A DNA stretch of 64,000 bases from contig WMCF01000003.1 of NCBI GenBank assembly GCA_009792885.1, forward strand, positions 17,012,297 to 17,076,296, read 5' to 3'. The translations under genes were made by a program, and so were the position numbers. The notes under the pieces were generated by a model. The model saw nothing but the letters and a program-made list of their open reading frames with translations, made no database searches and was not told where the DNA came from. This DNA comes from Eremophila alpestris peregrina. Its lineage: Eukaryota; Chordata; Aves; Passeriformes; Alaudidae. Positions 61,215 to 64,000 of this stretch are shown in pieces. Every line of letters starts with the position of its first letter. Position 1 is the first letter of the stretch.

Positions 61215-64000
61215 CTGCAGAGGGAAAGGCAATACAAAGTAAAACTAAGCAACCTCAAGCAGACAAAAAAAGCATGTGTTCAGAAAAAAAAGAACAGGAA
61301 CAGCACAAACCAAACTTCCAATACTGCTTGCATTCTAGTTCCTTGAAAATATAGCTCAACAGACTCAGTTTCAACTGGCTGTGGAAGCCATAAATGAACA
61401 CAAAGCAAACAAATAGGATAAGAAAAAGCATATCCAAAAGAAAGGCACTGAGCACTGTCAATCTTTCTTATTGGGAAGATTATCAAATAATCTACATCAT
61501 TCAGCTTAGATGGCTGTCTCTTCAGTAGAGGTTAAAACCTTTGCTTATGAAATCCTGCTCTAATTACCTTGCTCTATTGCTAATTATTTGTAGGGAGCCA
61601 CAAGCATATAAAAGGCACAAAAGACATTTTCAGAAGTCTAAACAATACACATGGGGTGGCAGCCATGCAATAACTTCTGGAAAGAATAAAATATTGCATT
61701 TTACATTGCATTTATTCCATGAATTGACTAAGTTACATACTGCTATGATCCTGAGCGGGATTAGGTAGCAAATAAAATAATCTCTTTATTTCCTCAAAGG
61801 GCAAGTGCCTCTTCCCATATCTTCCCACATCTCTCATATCAGTTCTAGACTACACAAAGGTCCAAAATCTTAGGAGCTGCCAGCAACCAAAAGAATAAGT
61901 CAAAGGTATGAACTGGCAGCATCCACTTAACAGAGCTATCAGGCCTGGAAATCCCAAAAGCTGGGGTTTTTTCTAAATGTTATTATAACTTGTTTTCTCT
62001 GAAATGGGCAACTTAGCATTCATGGAAATATGAACAGGGATATCAAAATAGTTCTGACTCAGTTTCAGTATTCTATAGTATTTATACAAGTTGGGTTTTT
62101 TTCAACACTGGTGGATATCTGGCAAAGAAAACAAAGATTGTAGGTTTTATTGTAATGGCTTAGTCAGCAAAAACTCATCCCAGCTGAATTCCTGTGCTGT
62201 GGGGTTCATCAAAAAAATCATGCGAGCATGAACTCATGCATGTGCCTCATATGTTACTTATAGCTACAAATTTAATATAAATAAGGGGAGTTGGGGAAGG
62301 GAGAATGTGAAATGGGTGTATATATGGGAAACATCTACATATGTTGCAGCAAAAAAACACACTGGGCAGATTTTGCAGTTTTTATAATAAGATGACTCCC
62401 AGTGGGGTCAATACAATATTTGCTTGAAGATTTGATTCAGTAAAACTGCTTGCTATGAGGAAGAGGTAAATTCCACAAAGAGCCAGGCTTTGAATACTCC
62501 ATAGTTTTGTGGTATTTGAAGTATTATTTTAGGGCCCATCTCAAAATACCATTGCAAGAATTAACCAAAAAAGGCAAAGTGGGCAGGAGAGAACACAGTG
62601 GTGCCCCAGTACCATCCAGGCTCTGACTCTCTGGCTGCAGAAAGTTTGCTCCATGCATCAGCAGGCAGCAAATTGAGTCTCTGTCTTCAATCAAGAGCCT
62701 AAGCTGAGGTCTGTAAAATGGCAAACTGGAACTCAAAATGAATAACTAATGTAAAAGCTCAAAGGCAAAACAATGCGGGGAGGGGACTCTAATAACACAT
62801 TCTGCTGAAACAAATGGCCATCCCAGAGCTTGTCTACACCATACCAGCAAGCATATTAACAGGGAGGTTTCATTCAATAAAAGCAATAGCTAAGAAAGCC
62901 CAGTGGTAATCCTTCTGAAGTCAGCGGTAAAGTTCTCTCTGGCCCTTGTTTCAGCAGCCTAGGCTCATCATTTATGACCTTACCACATACATATGATGTT
63001 ATTCCAAGCACCATTACATATTCAAGAAAAAAATATCCAGCCCACAAAACTGAGGGGTGTCTGGGGTAATGGGAAGAGATGCAAAGTCAGATTTCAGTTT
63101 CATTCCTATTCCACCATATGCCTGGTTCTCCTTTTGCCTTGTAACTTCTATGCCAGAATCATGTATTTGCTTAAAACTTCCTCAATGTATATTATCGTGC
63201 TTGAAATTTTTCTACTGTTTTTGTGAAAGAGCTGAGGTCTGTCGCTACTAAAATTTCTAATTCTAACTAATTAAATGCCTCAAAAGGGAATAGGCTAAGG
63301 CTCAGTACCCACTCCATGTAGCCTTTCTTCTCCCTTATCAGCTGCTTAAGCAGCATGCCACTTCCTTTATTCTCCTGCTCCCATCTATGAATCAGAGTTA
63401 GCAGAGGAAGACTCTGGAAACTATGTGTGTTTTCTAAGATCCTTTAGTGTGGAGCAGTGGAAAAGTGCCTGAGGAGACAGCTTATATGATAAAACACAGA
63501 AAAGTCTGCATCAGGGACTGAAATGAAACATCCCTTTCTTCACATTGCACATTCAGGTTGTCTTATTTTGGTATGGTATATGGTTTGTTGGAAGCTTGTG
63601 TTTCAGGAGAATCTTTGGACAGTGTTGTGCCACCCTTTCTGTAATAAGAAGGACATCTTTGGAGGAGAACTGGAATAGCCAGGGTTGTGATTAGTAGACT
63701 GAATTGATAAATTCTTCTTTGAAGAATTTATGAAGAACAGAAAGTTTCATTGAACTGCTGAAATCATTGAGGAATAAAAAGCATCACATTTCTTTCTGAT
63801 TTCAAAGAGAAATTTTTAGTTACAAAACAGAAGTCACATTGCAAACTTTTTTTATGCCTAGTTTGGATTGGGACCTACATGCCCTTTAAGATACAATTGA
63901 TACTGTGCAGTTCTCTCATCTCTGAACTGGTTATTCTAGTGTCAGAGTCCTTCTTTTTTAATAGCACTTATGAAACCTTCTCCTGTATATTTTCTGCCTC

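Larger units (their letters stand above)
44539..64000 (-). other. DPF3: DPF3 intron, 5' end outside the window
   Basis: This intron lies upstream of the PHD1/PHD2 exon and is at least 19.4 kb long. No exon with the N-terminal half of PHD1 (the CDFC and SC-x2-C ligands) or the C2H2 finger was found on the - strand up to 64000. The stretches not listed separately (45570-51700, 52200-60700, 61215-64000) show no gene, RNA gene or recognisable transposon. They carry only short low-complexity runs and chance frames. Confidence 0.8.

Noticed and set aside
44539..64000. Search for the DPF3 exon with the CDFC and SC-x2-C ligands of PHD1 and for a counterpart of the human DPF3a tail
   Set aside because: No matching peptide was seen on the - strand, so the upstream exon is placed outside the window and no DPF3a-like tail is claimed beyond the weak candidate at 61.2 kb.
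1..64000. tRNA and rRNA genes, CRISPR arrays, bacterial-type operons, intact endogenous viral genomes
   Set aside because: None was recognised. The sequence is vertebrate nuclear DNA, and no gag, pol or env-like frames or paired LTRs were noticed.

Overview
This is a vertebrate nuclear window, most probably from a bird. It is mostly non-coding. It joins the 3' ends of two genes that run towards each other: RGS6 on the + strand enters at the left edge, and DPF3 on the - strand occupies the right third. Both were recognised from short spliced exons with family-specific peptide and matching splice sites. Nearly all other open frames are chance frames in non-coding DNA. The bird assignment is an inference. 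It rests on the low density of interspersed repeats, the absence of recognisable L1 or Alu-type elements, and an old, decayed CR1 LINE at about 26.25-26.68 kb, an element typical of birds and reptiles. The RGS6 / DPF3 tail-to-tail order, as I remember it, is also that of human chromosome 14.

Left end (1-0.9 kb): the last RGS6 coding exon (16 residues and a stop, 393-443), a short 3' UTR and an AATAAA at 882-887. From 0.9 to about 39.8 kb is intergenic DNA. It holds a (CA)n tract, a decayed minisatellite (4.0-4.3 kb), an orphan CpG island (6.64-7.21 kb), three perfect hairpins in a row (10.71-10.80 kb), an A27 tract, a C22-TT-C25 tract (15.27-15.32 kb), a possible MIR fragment, several AT-rich blocks that look like regulatory DNA, the CR1 copy, a (TA)n tract, and a possible polyadenylation site on the - strand near 28.4 kb.

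Right part (39.8-64 kb): the 3' end of DPF3 on the - strand. Three consecutive coding exons (44538-44426, 43132-43051 and 42007-41937) encode the last 88 residues. These cover the second half of PHD finger 1, all of PHD finger 2 and the C-terminal tail. All splice sites are GT-AG and the reading phases agree. The exon with the first four PHD1 cysteines is not visible, so the intron upstream of 44538 is longer than 19.4 kb and fills the rest of the window. Inside it lie a block that keeps many CpGs (44.86-45.35 kb), a GC-rich block with a TATA box facing DPF3 (51.9-52.2 kb), and a well-formed candidate alternative last exon (61.2 kb, - strand). The last could give a short DPF3 isoform lacking the complete double PHD finger.

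Functionally, RGS6 is a GTPase-activating protein for Gi/o signalling. DPF3 (BAF45c) is a histone-reading subunit of the BAF chromatin-remodelling complex. They are neighbours by position only; nothing in the window shows a shared pathway.
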